Origin: Amphiura filiformis
Lineage: Eukaryota > Echinodermata > Ophiuroidea > Amphilepidida > Amphiuridae
Length of the DNA stretch: 64,000 nucleotides
Reading direction: 5' to 3'
Assembly (NCBI RefSeq): GCF_039555335.1
Contig: NC_092628.1
Location: forward strand, 34,866,965 to 34,930,964
Shown here in pieces: positions 1 to 12,590 of the stretch. Both the position numbers and the translations under genes were made by a program. The notes under the pieces were generated by a model. That model did not search any database. It was not told the DNA's origin and saw only the letters and a list, made by a program, of their open reading frames with translations. The first letter of the stretch is position 1; each line of letters opens with the position of its first letter.

Positions 1-296
1 CCTCTTATCAACTCTGTCAGATCACGACAACTACGATTCCTGGGACATATCCTGAGGATGCAGGAAGATGAACCATGCAGAAGATATGCTCTCTACACCC
101 CATTACATGGTAAAAGAAGACCTGGAAGGCAAAGAACATCCTACTTGTCTTATGTGCAAAAACTGTTGGGGATTTCGACAATTTTCTACTGCCAGATGCC
201 ATTGCCACTTTGGCTTCAGATCGTAGTACATGGAGAAACTTTGTAGTCGCCTGCTTCGCAGCCGAATGAAATGAAATGAAATGAAAAATGAAATTA
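1..296 (+). mobile_element. 3' end of a non-LTR retrotransposon (LINE), cut by window start
   Basis: The reading frame from base 1 encodes the extreme C-terminus of a LINE reverse-transcriptase polyprotein. It has an RQLRFLGHILRM block, then GKRRPGRQRTSYL, then a tail ending WRNFVVACFAAE and a TGA stop at 267-269. This arrangement is typical of the region after the RT domain in many LINE families; I do not assign a clade. The frame slips by one base near the T-run at 182-185, and adding one T would restore it. After the stop there are short GAAAT repeats to about 296, as expected for a LINE 3' tail. The element starts before the window. Confidence 0.75.
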
Positions 297-670
297 GTAT
301 TACACCAAATATAGGCAAGTTATAAAAAGCTCTCCTCGGCTTCATTTAAGGCGAGTCGAGTGATGGCGAGTGATCGCACTCACTCGCCTCAAAAGACAAG
401 GCCTGCAGATGTAATCTGTGCAGGTTATTTTGCTTGATATGTGCAAAAATTATGCAAATTAGGTACTTAATTACCATATTTTGCGATGGAAAATCTGGAG
501 ACCGCCAATTGCCACCCCTCCACCAAATTGCATCATAGGAGGATGGTTCAGTGGGCTGGGAATGCCTTTTCTTGCCCACTCTCTTCAATGACTTTCTGGA
601 AGGGACTACTAGTATGTTAGATTCCTTGGATGACAATGCGGCAGCATCAGTATTCGCATCAGTATCTCGC
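297..670. other. No gene seen; short hairpin
   Basis: No coding signal. An imperfect palindrome lies at 365-388, with arms GGCGAGTG and CACTCGCC. Confidence 0.4.
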
Positions 671-875
671 TGCCTTCGGCGGCGGTAAATTTGCGGTAAA
701 ATTTGTTTGCCTATAAGACTATTTTTTTTCTAGTATGTAGTCAATTACCTCCAACTCTGCCTTCGGCGGAGACTAAATATTTTCTGGCTCGTTGGATGTT
801 TTTTTGCCTAGACTCTCCGCCTTTGGCAGAGACTATTTTTTCAAGTAGTAGTATCTATAGCCGCCTTCGGCGGAG
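671..875. repeat. Recurrent GC-rich palindromic motif in AT-rich DNA
   Basis: Four copies of a motif close to GCCTTCGGCGGAGACTA lie at about 671, 759, 817 and 861. The core CCGCCTTCGGCGG is self-complementary around a TTCG-like loop. The spacer DNA between copies is T-rich and not conserved. Confidence 0.6.
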
Positions 876-1551
876 ACTAATTAATTTTATCCCTTAAAAA
901 ATTTCAATATTTTAAATGGAGGATTTTTCTGGCTCAGAAAAATTCCAATATTTTGATATGTTTAGCATCAAAAGAAAGGACGACGACACCTTGAACAAAG
1001 ATGTTCTCTTCTTTCAATGCATGTATACAATACATTCAAGTTATAAATTTTATGTACCGATACTGTACATGTGGTTATTGTTCACTTACCCACATAAATA
1101 GCAGGCCCTCAAATGTCTAAATCTCTGTGTCTATCACTTTCAAACTATGGTCTTCAGTATAGCAACAATGGTGTGCCTGTTTAAAAACAATATAATAATT
1201 GAATCACTTGTTACATGTATTGTAGTTGTGAGGAGGAGCAATAATTTGGGATTCTGTTTTATCCCCTGGCCTAGGGGGTATTGGTGGCACCATGGAGGGA
1301 TGGGAGGGTACAAGGGTGGTATTTTCTCCCAAAATTTGTTTCTTGCCCTTCCCCACCGCCCCAGGAAAAAAATCACAGAAAAAACAGTATTAACCCCAGA
1401 CAGATACAAGGAAACACACTGAAGGCAAAATCTTGGGACCACTTATTGACCATCAGGATAGACAATAATTTTATTTCATTCTTCAAATAAAGATTCCAGC
1501 CATTAAGCATAAAAAGCACAGGGTTTGCGCACAACCCAGAAAAAAACGGAC
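876..1551. other. No gene seen; dispersed repeat fragment
   Basis: Bases 1318-1395 resemble part of the tandem unit at 2968-3425: a TTTGTTTCTTGCCCTTCCCC-like stretch followed by AAAAAAATCACAGAAAA. No supported reading frame. Confidence 0.4.
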
Positions 1552-1835
1552 AAAAAGGGGAGATTCAAAAGTAAGAGCGAAAAGGCTCAACCCAATTTCT
1601 ATTCTACAGCGACCACCCAACTGAGGAATGTGAATCCCAATCTGAAAAACATACAAAAAAGGGGAGATTGAAAAGTAAGAGCGAAAAGGCTCGACCCAAT
1701 TTCTATTCTTCAGCGACCACCCGACTGAGGAACGTGAATCCCAATCATTTCAAAAAGGAGGATTCCAGAGCGCAAGTGAGAATACTGAACCCAATTTAAA
1801 TTCTACAGCGTGCAGCCGACTGTAAAACGCGGAAT
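1552..1835. repeat. Tandem repeat, about 3 units of 90-105 bp
   Basis: Two close copies (1552-1650 and 1654-1745) and one diverged copy (1747-1835) share a GGGGAGATT start, an AGAGCGAAAAGGCTC block, ACCCAATTTCTATTCT, and a CAGCGACCACC...GAATCCCAATC end. Confidence 0.7.
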
Positions 1836-2967
1836 CCAGAGTGAAAATGATATTCACTACAACCCAAAAAACGGAATCTTTATAATGGCTGGAAACTTTC
1901 ACTATCAAATTTTTCATTCTATGATTTAGTGCATACAATCAGTTGCTTCAAGGGCTACGGCCTGGGATGAGTCCTTGAGGTGATGGACTTGGAAGTTACA
2001 ATGACTGAACGAATGAATGTGATAGAATATTAATATGAAATATGGATATACAAGTGCATATAACTGGAGATGCCGGCTAAAAAAGAGACAATTAACATCT
2101 CCTAATTACTATGACTCTTCTCTATAGAAAATATAATTAGCGATTTTCTAGCTTTTTAGTTGATATGCTTTTCTTCTGTGAAGATTCACTTCCTTAATGT
2201 TGAAAAAAATTTTGAGGATGAAGTTTTTGCATAATAAACGTTTAAGCTCACAGTTATAAATGATAATGCTATATGTAGCAGTGTATTGACTTTTATTGCA
2301 TACATTACATTAACTGACCTAACATGTCAGTTGCTTTGATTTATATTTTTTGATTGTTTCTTGAACCCTTCTTTATCCATGTTCAAAAAGCATGCCTAAA
2401 GCATGCTATAATCCATTCAATATAAGAGAAATTTAAGTTAAATCATTTTATGGATTCCATTTCAATATTTTCAACACAGCAGCAAAAAGCATGCCTATAA
2501 ATCAAAAAATTTTCAATTTAAGATGAATCATTTTTCTGATTCCATTTCAACATTTTACACATGACAGCAAAAAAAATGCCTCAAAGCATGCTATAGTCTT
2601 AAAAAATTCAATAATAGGTCGGCTCATTTTTCCGATTCCGTTTCAGCCTGTGAAACATGACAGCATACTTGCCTTGTCTAAATGTCCTTGCTTTCAGGCA
2701 TTTAGTAACACAAAATCTCCCTTAAAATGGGAGAGGTGGGTGGGAAATAAATTTTCCGTCCATCTGATTGCTGGTCAACAAATGCAATGACAAAATCTGC
2801 GACCTCCGTGACCTGGCCCTCAGAAAGGACCGCTTTCATTGGCCGAAAACCGATGCCAATCGCGCTGCCCTGGCAACTCAAGGGAAAATACGATCTGACA
2901 AAGCATGACCCGGGGGTGTCTCTGCTTGAGGTTAAAAGGGTTGTCTAACTGCTTTGCGTTAGAAAAC
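1836..2967. other. No gene seen
   Basis: AT-rich DNA with recurring AAAGCATGCC(T/A) words at about 2390, 2490 and 2580, which look like diverged copies of a local repeat of about 100 bp. No supported coding region. Confidence 0.4.
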
Positions 2968-3425
2968 TATTATGGGTGCAAATGGCCATATTTTGGGCAA
3001 TAATCACTATTTAGGGCAAATATAATCCAATTTTTAAGTGAAAATTGCCCCCCCCATTTCATTTTTGCCGGGGAGGGAAATTTGTTCCTTGCCCCTCCCC
3101 ACCCCACCCCAAGAAAAAAAATCACAGAAAATACACTATTATGGGTGCAAATGCGATATTTTGGGCAATAATCACTATTTAGGGCAAATATAGCCCAATT
3201 TTTAAGTGAAAATTGCCCCCCCCATTTCATTTTGCCAGGGAGGGAAATTTGTTCCTTGCCCCATCCCCCCTCAGGAAAAAGATCACAGAAAATACACTTC
3301 TTTTGGTGCAAATTGCCATATATTTTGGGCAATAATCAAGTAATTTAGGGCAAATATAAGTTTTTATATAACCCAATGTTTAAGTGAAAATTGTCCCCCC
3401 CCATTTCATTTTGCCAGGGAGGGTC
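2968..3425. repeat. Tandem repeat, three units of about 130-168 bp
   Basis: Units start at about 2969, 3137 and 3298. Each runs GGTGCAAAT, ATATTTTGGGCAATAATCA, ATTTAGGGCAAATATA, AAGTGAAAATTG, a C-run, CATTTCATTTTTGCC and GGGAGGG, then TTGTTCCTTGCCCC and ATCACAGAAAATACACT. The third unit is truncated at its end. The apparent minus-strand open frame is a by-product of the repeat. Confidence 0.8.
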
Positions 3426-6028
3426 CCTGGTAGTCAAGTAAATGTTGCAAAAAATGTATACAAATATCACCCATATTAACAGTATCTGGATTTTTTTAGT
3501 GGGGCTGCATGACCTCCTGGGTGCCTGAGCATGGGTCCCTTGCCAAAATAGTGGGCGATGAGGGACGATCGATGCCTAGGGGGTACTCAGTACAAATGAC
3601 CATATATGGGTACATGTACGTGCCGCGAACATGGATAGCATTTTCAGACATTTGTATATCAATCTCTTTTTAGGCCAATTTTGGTATATATACATGTAGA
3701 TGGGTCCTTTTTTTTAAATGTTCTAAAGTTTTTTGGGAAAATAGCCCAACATTTTGTTACCAACATTTTTTAAATATCCTTAAAATTTGGACAAATTTGT
3801 AAATTTATAAAAATTAAGACAATTTGTGTTAAATCTGGCTGAAAATGTTAAATTTTGGTGTATCGATTGGTCCAAATTTCTTGAAAAATTGGTATATTGA
3901 TGTGTTCCCTTTCAAATTCTCAACTTAACACCCCTACCAAAACCAAACTTAAGTACCCCCAACGAAATGTCCCCATTGTGCCACCAGTATAAATTGACAA
4001 CTGGCAGAAAAGTCCAAGAATGAATGGGGAAATGCCCTGATACCCCTTGTTGCCAGATTTGACAAGGGATAGTAATGGGGGAAAAGCCTGAAAGAATGAG
4101 GGGGGGTGGGAGATGCTCTGCCTGAAGCCCTGTTTGTGCCAACACACTCTTTCATTGAAGTTGTAATGTTGCCAGGAGGGCGAGAAAGCTTTCTCCCACT
4201 ACACATAGATCTGCTGCATTACATTTCTTATTTATCTCATTTCCTCAAATAAAATCAAGCAGAAAGCCAAATTCGCGACAACATGGACCCTAGCCCCAGT
4301 TAACATTTCAATCACACCCATATTGAATGAGCTAAATAGCCGGGAGGGGGGGGGGTGATGGGTACACCAGCTACAGGAAGTACAGGGCCTTTATAATTAT
4401 TTAAAACTCTTGACCCCCTGTTGTCCCCCAGAATTGCGAAAATTTCACCTTTTTGCGGTAATTTTGTGCAAAATTTGTTGATTTTGCCCCCCTTAAATTC
4501 ACTTTGCCAGTTGCCCCCTCAATGCCCCCCACCCCGCCACTGTGCAAAAGTACAGTTTACATGTATAACACTCCCTGGGCCTGACATGACACACAAGCCT
4601 GACTAAAAGTTTTTACAGCCGTGAACATGTTGTCAACTTGAAATAAACCCGGGAAATAAATGGAAAATGTGCAATATTATGTGAGCACTGGTTGCCCCTC
4701 ACATGTACGTGTGCCATCACTGCCATGTCATGTGTGTGCGTCTAGGTATGTGAGACCAGGGATGAGACTGAGGGTCAGTGTGTGATTCAAACAATTTCCA
4801 GATGAATATTAAATATTATTAAAATCCAACTCCAAACACAATCATGCAATAAAATAATACTGATATTTATATCTAGTAGTTTCATGGATGTAGTAGATTG
4901 TTCTCCAACACGAACAAAACAAAGCACATTTGATTTGCATATACACGCACTAGCAATGGGGTCATTATGGTCATGCTGGATGCTCTTGACATTGCCTGCC
5001 TGCCTACCCTCAGTACTACGCCGTACCAAGGGGGTGACACTAAATTCACGGTTGTTCTATTAGCAACGCAAAATCTATGAAAAATTCAGCTGGTTTACTA
5101 GCTAGAAAGTGAGGCCAGTTATCGATCCGTTATAGCTCGTTATGAATAATTCATGTTCGACCCCTTGGATCATGTTAATTGAGTTTGGCAAATAACAACG
5201 TTGTTAGTTTTGCGAACTTTGCCTGTTCAATGAGAGTATAGCACGCCCCAATACATCTGGGCGCAAACCAGGCGAAAACGATCCAGTTTAATGAAATGGC
5301 GGACGGGTATTCCCATCAGGCACCAGTGATATGTTTTTTCAAAGAAAGTCTACTAATTTTATATGAAATGACATTTTGCAGTAGCAAAGTCAAAATTCGG
5401 ACTTGCTGTCAATAATATGAAGGAAATATGTGACAGAGGCAAGGTGGGAAATACAAGTAGTATTTAAGTTATAATAACCTTTGATACCCGACCTGACCTT
5501 CCATCATGGCGCCATGATTCGTTTTATGTATTTCTATTATGCTCTCAAGTAAAATAAAATACCAATCTGCGCTGAGCAGACAATGTTACTTGGCTCCCAG
5601 CATGAATTATTGATTTTATACGGAGATAAAGAAATGAACAGTGTATGTGCATGATGTGCAAGCATACTCCAAATATTTACGGTAAATCTGAATAGTGGTC
5701 ACATGGTGACATATCATGTGTTCGGGAAATCACGTGGCAACATTTTAAGATTTCAGGCTTGTTTACTAGTTAATTGCCATTTGTACTCTTTATTATTTAT
5801 CTTTGTTAATTAACATATATTTTAAATGCTGATAAATCGTGGTTGGCTGCCCATGATATCTGTTAAATTCAATGTTTTATGAATATAATTCTACCACGCA
5901 GAGGGGTTCACGCAGCAGAATTTCACATCACCTGACTTAGCTAGATTTCGAAGCTCTGCTCTTCAAATTCATGTAACTTTCAAAGTTTATACATTTAATA
6001 TATTTAATATGATACTAATTTTTTGTTA
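3426..6028. other. No gene seen
   Basis: Low-complexity and AT-rich DNA, with homopolymeric G/C runs near 4350 and 4090. Bases 5243-5266 (CGCCCCAATACATCTGGGCG) resemble a direct copy at 6540-6562, so the 5.2-6.6 kb block may be bounded by a short direct repeat. Confidence 0.35.
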
Positions 6029-6410
6029 GGCAAAATAAAAAAATAAACATGTTTCACGTCCCCTCCCGCTTCCTTTTTTGAGGTTTCCTCAAATATATTT
6101 TTATTTTTTGAAATTCAGTTATAACTTTTCAAAAAATATGTCTATGAAGTTGGAATGCTTTCTATAGCCTTGTTAAAGATACAAGAAACATTTTAGGAAG
6201 GTTTTGTGATCATTGGAGGGGGTGTAACTCTCAGAACAAGAAATAAAAAAGGGCCTCCTTCTTTTCCCAGGCATTGTGGTATACGCTAAAACAGCTCTAA
6301 GTATGGGTATTTACACCAATTTTGCGATAAAAATAGAAAATAAAAGGCCCCCTCCTCCTCCTTTTTTTCGAAAACCCGGACGTGAAACATGTTTTATTTT
6401 TTACTTGGCC
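6029..6410. mobile_element. Foldback MITE with 3-bp TTA target duplication
   Basis: The left end starts GGCAAAATAAAAAAATAAAC and continues into ATGTTTCACGTCC. The right end is the imperfect reverse complement (GGACGTGAAACATG, a T-rich stretch, then ACTTGGCC). TTA directly precedes the left end (6026-6028) and follows the right end (6411-6413). There is no transposase frame inside. TWA duplications are typical of PIF/Harbinger elements, so that superfamily is an inference. Confidence 0.7.
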
Positions 6411-7918
6411 TTATAACCAACTGGTACACGAAATATACTAGCTTATTACCTATACAGAAAGGTGATTATCAGCCTTCACTCAGCAAATTGACATGCCCGG
6501 CATATGCAGCCATTCTCCGTCTGGGTAACATGACTGTCGCCCTCAATACGTCTGGGCGCAAATTTAAATAACAATACGCTATTTACATATCAATGCGGCC
6601 TCATGCTAATTAAAGCTGCCCCATCCAGGAGTTCATCTATGGCCGTACCTCAGTCCGCAAACAAAACACTGCACCTTGCCATGCAGCACTATTAAATAAA
6701 GCACTACAAAATTATTGCACAGTCGGTGGAAGAAACTGTCGAGACACTTTCCCAGTACCGTGTACGCAACGCTCCTATACAAGATCAACAAAGATGCGTG
6801 CAACAATATTTATTTCACATGAAATTTCCTCTACCATGTCTACTGCGTGAACAAATAGACTCGCACAACTTTGTTCACGTAGCTGGTCAGTTCCGACCCC
6901 GTCGTTGAACCCCCACTATCATGCTCTACACTGGCGCATGGCCGACATAATTCCCTAATCATTATCATGCTATAAATTCGGTGACTCACCGGCAATATAC
7001 GGCATGTTGCTGTCCTGCCAATCGTATTAAGTTGGTAAAAAGTGTTGAAGAACTTTTGAAAATAATTTTCATACGTTACGAGTAAGAATATTACAATAAT
7101 CGTTCAGATTCACAATATTTACTCGTCTTGTCGATGTCGCAAGCATGAAGCAGGCTCTGGCTCTGCCGTAGTACGCGTGCGCATTATTGAAATCGTGGCA
7201 AAGCCACCTAAGATATCGGAAATGAATCTCAACTCAGTAGCTCTGTGTGATGACCTTGATTGCCTAGCTTGCTCGGGTAAATCAATACACATGCGACGCA
7301 CAAGTAGTTTGTTTATCAAAACGAGACTCGGCACAACTTGTAGGCTACACTCTCTGTTCATGATCATGATATTATTCAGTGTGGCTTTGTACCACATCAG
7401 GCCTGTGCAGTGCGGGATGACAACACTGATGACAAGTGTCGCCCTCTAGAACAGTGACTGCAGTGACAGCGGTCACGGCCCGGATCGATGGCCGACAGTC
7501 TTGAATTCCTCAGTGAACCGTGAGCTTAATACGACCTGGGCTTACGGTACCGATCATGTACAGCTGACAGTATTGCTATATACAGCTGCATGGCCGCACC
7601 CCAGTTGTAGGTCTATTATCAATTAACTGCACAACCCGCTGAAGAAAGCGTAGGAGTGGGGGACGCAATGGCTCTAGTTCAGTAGGCCTAGGCTCTTACA
7701 CATCATGTGCGCCATGGACCTTCCAAGAGAAGAGCGGCAGTTTGATGGCACCCACCTCCCGAAATCATTACCAGCTCCTACCGTCACTAACCCTGGGAAT
7801 GACCGTCATAACGGTATCCCCGGGACGTTCCTGTATCAGGACATCATAAGAAGGGCCCCTATCTGGAATGATCATTTCCAAATTTCAACAGCTCTCGGTC
7901 ATGATTCGAAGTCCATAA
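6411..7918. other. No convincing gene
   Basis: More GC-balanced than its surroundings. Open frames of up to 92 codons at 7119-7449 and 7705-7953 have no recognisable domain, and they overlap on both strands. Confidence 0.35.
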
Positions 7919-8140
7919 CCCAGTGGGCACACCCGACGTTGAAATCACGTTGAAATCAGGTTGACGTTTCGACGTTGAAATCACGTTGTATTTGCAAATC
8001 GACTCTAACCTGATTTCAACCCGATTTCAACGTTGATTCAACGTCGAAACGTCAACCTGATTTCAACCTGAATTTCACGTTGTATTAACGTCGAAATTTC
8101 AACCTAATTTCAACCTGAATTAAATCCGATTTTAACCTGC
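7919..8140. mobile_element. MITE family A, copy 1 (CCCAGTGGGCAC terminus)
   Basis: Begins CCCAGTGGGCAC, followed by nested inverted repeats of words such as GTTGAAATCAGGTTGA and TTTCAACGTTGAT. A second copy at 19041-19313 ends in the exact complement of the terminus (GTGCCCACTGGG). Bases TA lie just outside the terminus in both copies, allowing for one extra A. The far end of this copy is not clear. Confidence 0.65.
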
Positions 8141-8294
8141 TATTTATTTAAATAATTATAATTATTATAGGCCTATAGTAATAAATTTATACGTACCCGT
8201 GTAGAACCTCACCGCTGTGGTCCGTCTGAGAGAATATTATCATGAATTCATGATTATAGGCTAGGCCTGGTATCGCCCCTGGGTAACTGGTATC

Positions 8295-8552
8295 GCCGTC
8301 GTTGTCGGTGCAGAGGGCCGGTGCAGTCGGCACACGTACGCGGGATGCAACCGGGTGTGGAGTCGTGGTGAGCCCGGCGCAGTGGTCACGCCGTCGTTGC
8401 CGGTGCAGAGGGACGGTACAGTCGGCATCCATACGCGGGATGCAACCGGGTGTGGAGTCGTGGTGAGCTGCGCAGTGGTCACGCCTCGTTGTCGGTGCAG
8501 AGGGCTGGTGCAGTCGGCATCCATACGCGGAGTCAACCGGGTATGGAGTCGG
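8295..8552. repeat. GC-rich minisatellite, about 95-bp unit, nearly 3 copies
   Basis: Units start at about 8295, 8390 and 8483. Each contains CGTTGTCGGTGCAGAGGG, CAGTCGGCATCCATACGCGG, ACCGGGTGTGGAGTCG and GCGCAGTGGTCAC. It stands out as GC-rich DNA between AT-rich flanks and abuts the next minisatellite. Confidence 0.85.
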
Positions 8553-8569
8553 AGGGCCGTGAACGGCGT

Positions 8570-8955
8570 CATGTTTTTGACCAAAAATCAGATTTTGACC
8601 AAAAATCACATTTTGACCAGAAATCAAATTTTGACCAAAAATCACATTTTTGACCAAAATCACATTTTGACCAAAAATCAAATTTTGACCAAAAATCACA
8701 TTTTGACCAAAAATCACATTTTGACCAAAAATCACATTTTTGACCAAAAATCACATTTTGACCAAAAATCACATTTTTGACCAAAAATTACATTTTGACC
8801 AAGATTCACATTTTTGACCATAAATCACATTTTTGATCTTTGACTAAAATAACATATTTTGAAATAAAAACACATTTTTGACCAAAAATCACATTTATGA
8901 CCCAAAATCACATTATTACCTAAAACACATTCTGTACAAAATCACATTTTTGTTT
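8570..8955. repeat. Minisatellite of 17-18-bp unit (TTTTGACCAAAAATCACA)
   Basis: More than twenty tandem copies of TTTTGACCAAAAATCACA, regular up to about 8780 and decaying towards 8955. The unit is partly self-complementary (TTTTGA/TCAAAA words). One and a half units reappear at 12610-12643. Confidence 0.9.
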
Positions 8956-10272
8956 CAAGATGGCCACCACTGAGTAAACATGCAACTTTTTGGAATCTTC
9001 TTGGTATCCGATTTTGCTAATTTCTCACCTTTTCATATCAGTTTATCGTAATAGCCTCAATTTGATGATTTGACCTATTTTTACCCTTCAAATCCTAAAT
9101 AGCTTTCCATAGATTTTAGGTGCAAAGTAAGCGTCGCGTTTTAGGCCATAAGTCGAGTTACCTTGAACTTTGACATTTATATATCATCATCATATCAATT
9201 TTTCAACGTCGTCGTAGAGCCTTCAAGTTGAGTTGCCCAGCAAACACAAAACGTTTTACAGATAACGTGTTATTGTCGGTTTATATAAAGGTATAAAACG
9301 TTTTAATAACGTTCTAAAAACACTTGAAAAATAGATGCACGATTTTAACATAATGTTATTAAAGAGTTGACAAAGCATTTTGTTTACCTTTATAATGCGA
9401 GTAATACAGCAATAAAGACTAAACAATTCTGGTTTATTTTTTCAAGATGTGCCGCCATTTTTAAAATGGCCGCTGCCTTAACAACTGCCTGAAAACAACA
9501 ACAACAAACACATGTACATATACAGGACACCTCTTTCACCTATTATTGGTATAACATCAACCAGAAATATTATAGTGCTCTAGCTGTAGAACAATTATTT
9601 TGGATATGAGGTAATCCATTATTTTTTCAAGATGGTATAGCCAATTTCATAGTGGCTGCCGCCTTTATTTTTAGCTGGAAAAACGCACACAAAAAACTGC
9701 ATATTTATGTTCTAAAGATTCAAAACAATTTTGAATAATTAAAAATATGGGTTAAAAGGATCAAAAATTGGGATATTTTAAGGTCCTTATTCAAAAAAAA
9801 TTCTGTCTTTAGAACATAGATATGCGATTTCAATAGATTTTGAAATTCAGTGTAAGTTGTTATGATTTCATATTATAAAACATATTATCATACACATCGC
9901 AAATCCAAAATAAAATCAGCTCCGTCCTTTTGATTTTCAAGTTACTTTACATGTCTCATACTTTGATACATCCTAAACGCATCCTAGACACTCTAAATGC
10001 TAACGTTTAGCTATTAAAGCGACATGTTTAGATAAGTAACAACATCATAGGACTTCTTCTGATGACGATGTGTGTCACACATCGACAATTCAAGGTTACT
10101 TGGATATTTGTGCTGAAAGTCAGTTTAAACTTTTAGAAATTAGATATGTAAGCTTTTTATTTGTGATGTTTAGGAGTTGGTGTTGCCAAAAATACCAATC
10201 GTTTCGTGAAAATGTGGAAAACAATATTTTCTTTTATTCCTAAGCACTTTAATGAGTCTCCGGCAATTATAA
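8956..10272. other. No gene seen; one solo MITE terminus
   Basis: A CCCAGCAAACAC terminus of the family annotated at 10945-11547 occurs at 9237 and extends to about 9330 (AAAACGTTTT, TATATAAAGG, AACGTTTTAATAACGTT). The rest is AT-rich with no supported frame. Confidence 0.45.
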
Positions 10273-10402
10273 TATCATTATGCCTTATAAATGTTAGAAA
10301 GATAATAATCAAGCCCGAATCACATGGTCGCCATGAGTTTGTTTTAGATAAAACCACGTGATTCGTGCTTGATAATTATTTTTCTTACATAGGCATATTG
10401 TT
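10273..10402. repeat. Short foldback repeat
   Basis: Arms of about 50 bp (10273-10329 and 10352-10402) pair imperfectly: AATCAAGCCCGAATCACATGG on the left, CCACGTGATTCGTGCTTGAT on the right. No coding content. Confidence 0.6.
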
Positions 10403-10942
10403 GTGATAGGCGGAGCCTTCCTTTAAAAAGTGTGTATTTGTTTAAAAAGTGTTACGAGCTGGACATTTAGAACCTAAACACATTAGATTTGTGATGGTTC
10501 TCAAAAGAACTCGTTAATTTTCAAGAAGAATTTTATGTTAAAGTGTGAGGGTTATCCATAGGCCTATGTACTAGGAGGACACTTTAGAACTTGACCCTTT
10601 TGGAACCTTTAAGAATGTACTGGATGCAACGTGCCCATTATACTTAACTAGATTTCGCGGTTCTCGGGTCGGGCGCTTCTCGTGATAGGCCTATTTCTAA
10701 TTACCCAAACCCGTTACCCATATACCTGCCCTGACTTTTTAAACTACTATGAAATGCATCTCTCAATGATCAAGACCCAACTTTACACAACTTAATCAAC
10801 TCTGTTTGTTTTTATAGGTGTGATGCTTACTTCGGTAGTTCGGTAGGCCTACCCATAATCTGGAAACCCATCATTCGCCTCTTCCAAGCCCTGCCCTGTT
10901 ACCACATTTAGAGAAACCGAAATTAGTATCTGGACGTGGATA
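10403..10942. other. No gene seen
   Basis: Contains three TAGGCCTA octamers (10559, 10686, 10844) but no coding or repeat structure I can support. Confidence 0.35.
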
Positions 10943-10944
10943 TA

Positions 10945-11547
10945 CCCAGCAAACACAAAAACGTTTTAAAAATGTTTTAAATAAGTTATATTTTGGCTTT
11001 TGGTTTAAGTGAAAACGTTTTAATAACATTAAAATGTCGGGTTATATAAAGGTCATGATAACGTTTAAAACGTTTTGTATGAAAACACACTACAATAATA
11101 TTTTTGTCAATACTTAAATAACATTATGTTAAAATATTTGAACCCAGCAAACACAGAAATGTTCTTGTTGAAAAAAAAACACATTTTAATAACATTTAAA
11201 TGTCGGGTTACATGAAGGTCATAAAAACGTTTGAAAACGTTATTGCAAATATTTTGGGGAAAAATTTTTCCCAAAATAAGATTCTGTTTAGAATGTTTTG
11301 TATCAAGTTTTCAAGAATGTTTTGGAATGTTATCAAAACGTTTTTATACCCTTTATATAACCCGACATTTAGGCCCTACACGTTTTCTGTAAAACATTTT
11401 TGTTTGCTGAGAAGTAGATTATCAACATTTTTTTTAAGGTTATGAAACCGTTTTATACTCTTAATATTCCTTTTATATAACCCGACATTTAAACGTTTTC
11501 TGACAACCTTTTGCGAATGATGTCGAAAACGTTTTGTGTTTGCTGGG
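10945..11547. mobile_element. MITE family B (CCCAGCAAACAC ... GTGTTTGCTGGG)
   Basis: The left end CCCAGCAAACACAAAAACG and the right end CGTTTTGTGTTTGCTGGG are inverted repeats. TA flanks both ends (10943-10944 and 11548-11549), which fits a TA target duplication. A further left-type terminus lies inside at 11143, so one copy is nested in another. The interior repeats AACGTTTT and TATATAACCCGACATTTA in both orientations. No transposase frame. Confidence 0.75.
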
Positions 11548-11640
11548 TAGGCCGTTACTAAAGTAATGAAATCAATCGCGAGAAACGTGAACGCAAAAAC
11601 GGTTCATATGCCTTCCGGAAATAGTCATGTTCTGCTGAAA

Positions 11641-11760
11641 TAGGCCTATAATTATTGGTCCGATGAGATGCACGTGTTTGGTGTGTGCACGTGTTCGGTA
11701 TTGAAATATGTGTTGAAAATAAGGCCTATAATTATTGGTCAGGATGAGATGCACCTGTTA
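11641..11760. repeat. Direct repeat of about 80 bp, two copies
   Basis: The block GGCCTATAATTATTGGTC plus GATGAGATGCAC occurs at 11643 and again at 11724. Confidence 0.7.
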
Positions 11761-11779
11761 GTCACACTGCTTTTCCGAT

Positions 11780-11940
11780 GCGCGTACTGTACTCCGCGCA
11801 CACTCCCGTTGATACTCCGCGATAGCGCACATAGACATGGGATAGCGCACCGCGAGCACGCGATAGTGCATCGCGTGAACGCGAACCGCGCTGACGCGAA
11901 CGCGATAGCGAGCGGACAGAGGGACGGACGGACGGACACG
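11780..11940. repeat. GCG-rich short tandem repeats
   Basis: Imperfect iterations of GCGATAGCGCAC and GCGAACGCGA end in GGACGGACGGACGGACAC at 11923-11940. There is an open frame on each strand, as expected for such a repeat; no protein is claimed. Confidence 0.6.
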
Positions 11941-12590
11941 CCGTAATTAGTATTAAGATGTTAATATACTTAAAGTAAAAATCCTGAGTAAAAATGTCAA
12001 GTTTTTCTTCTTTTCACGTTACAACTAACTTAAAACTTCTGATACCATGTAAGGTATCTTTAACATATAAATTATGGTTTCTAAGTCCTGACTTTTGATA
12101 CACTAACATATAACTAAACTGGAAATTGTTGATAGATTATATAACTGAATACTTCTATTTTTTTTATGGAAGAACTTCACAGAACTTTCTTAGACTGATA
12201 TACAGATAGTGTGATCAATAGCTTTGGAATTGTTCTGCGTTTGCTTCTGCTTCTGCTTTGATACTCCTCAACGCTACATTTGTAACCAGACGAGGAGAAC
12301 TCTGGAACCTAGAGTTAATGAGTGTATTTTTGAAGTACAGTCAACAGTACCGGGGTGATCCCCTGCAATCCACCCTTCAATGTATTTAAAGGATCCTTGT
12401 GCTCAGTTTTAGCTGAAGGAGATAAGCATCAAAAACGTCAACCCTACCAGTAGGCTTATATCGCATTGATGTCATCAATACCAATATTACTTGAAGAAAA
12501 TCTAGACCAGAATCTGTATTTGCTTGCTTAGTTGTTCAACTTGTTTCTTTCTATGTCAAGACACATATCAAGGCAATAACAGCTGTTATC
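11941..12590. other. No gene seen
   Basis: AT-rich unique-looking sequence; nothing supported. Confidence 0.35.

Noticed and set aside
8187-8780. Open frames of 141-186 codons on both strands
   Set aside because: Products of two adjacent minisatellites, with repeated peptides such as KNHILT and FGQNVI.
8570-8955. CRISPR-like array
   Set aside because: Units are directly adjacent without unique spacers, and the DNA is from an animal nuclear genome.
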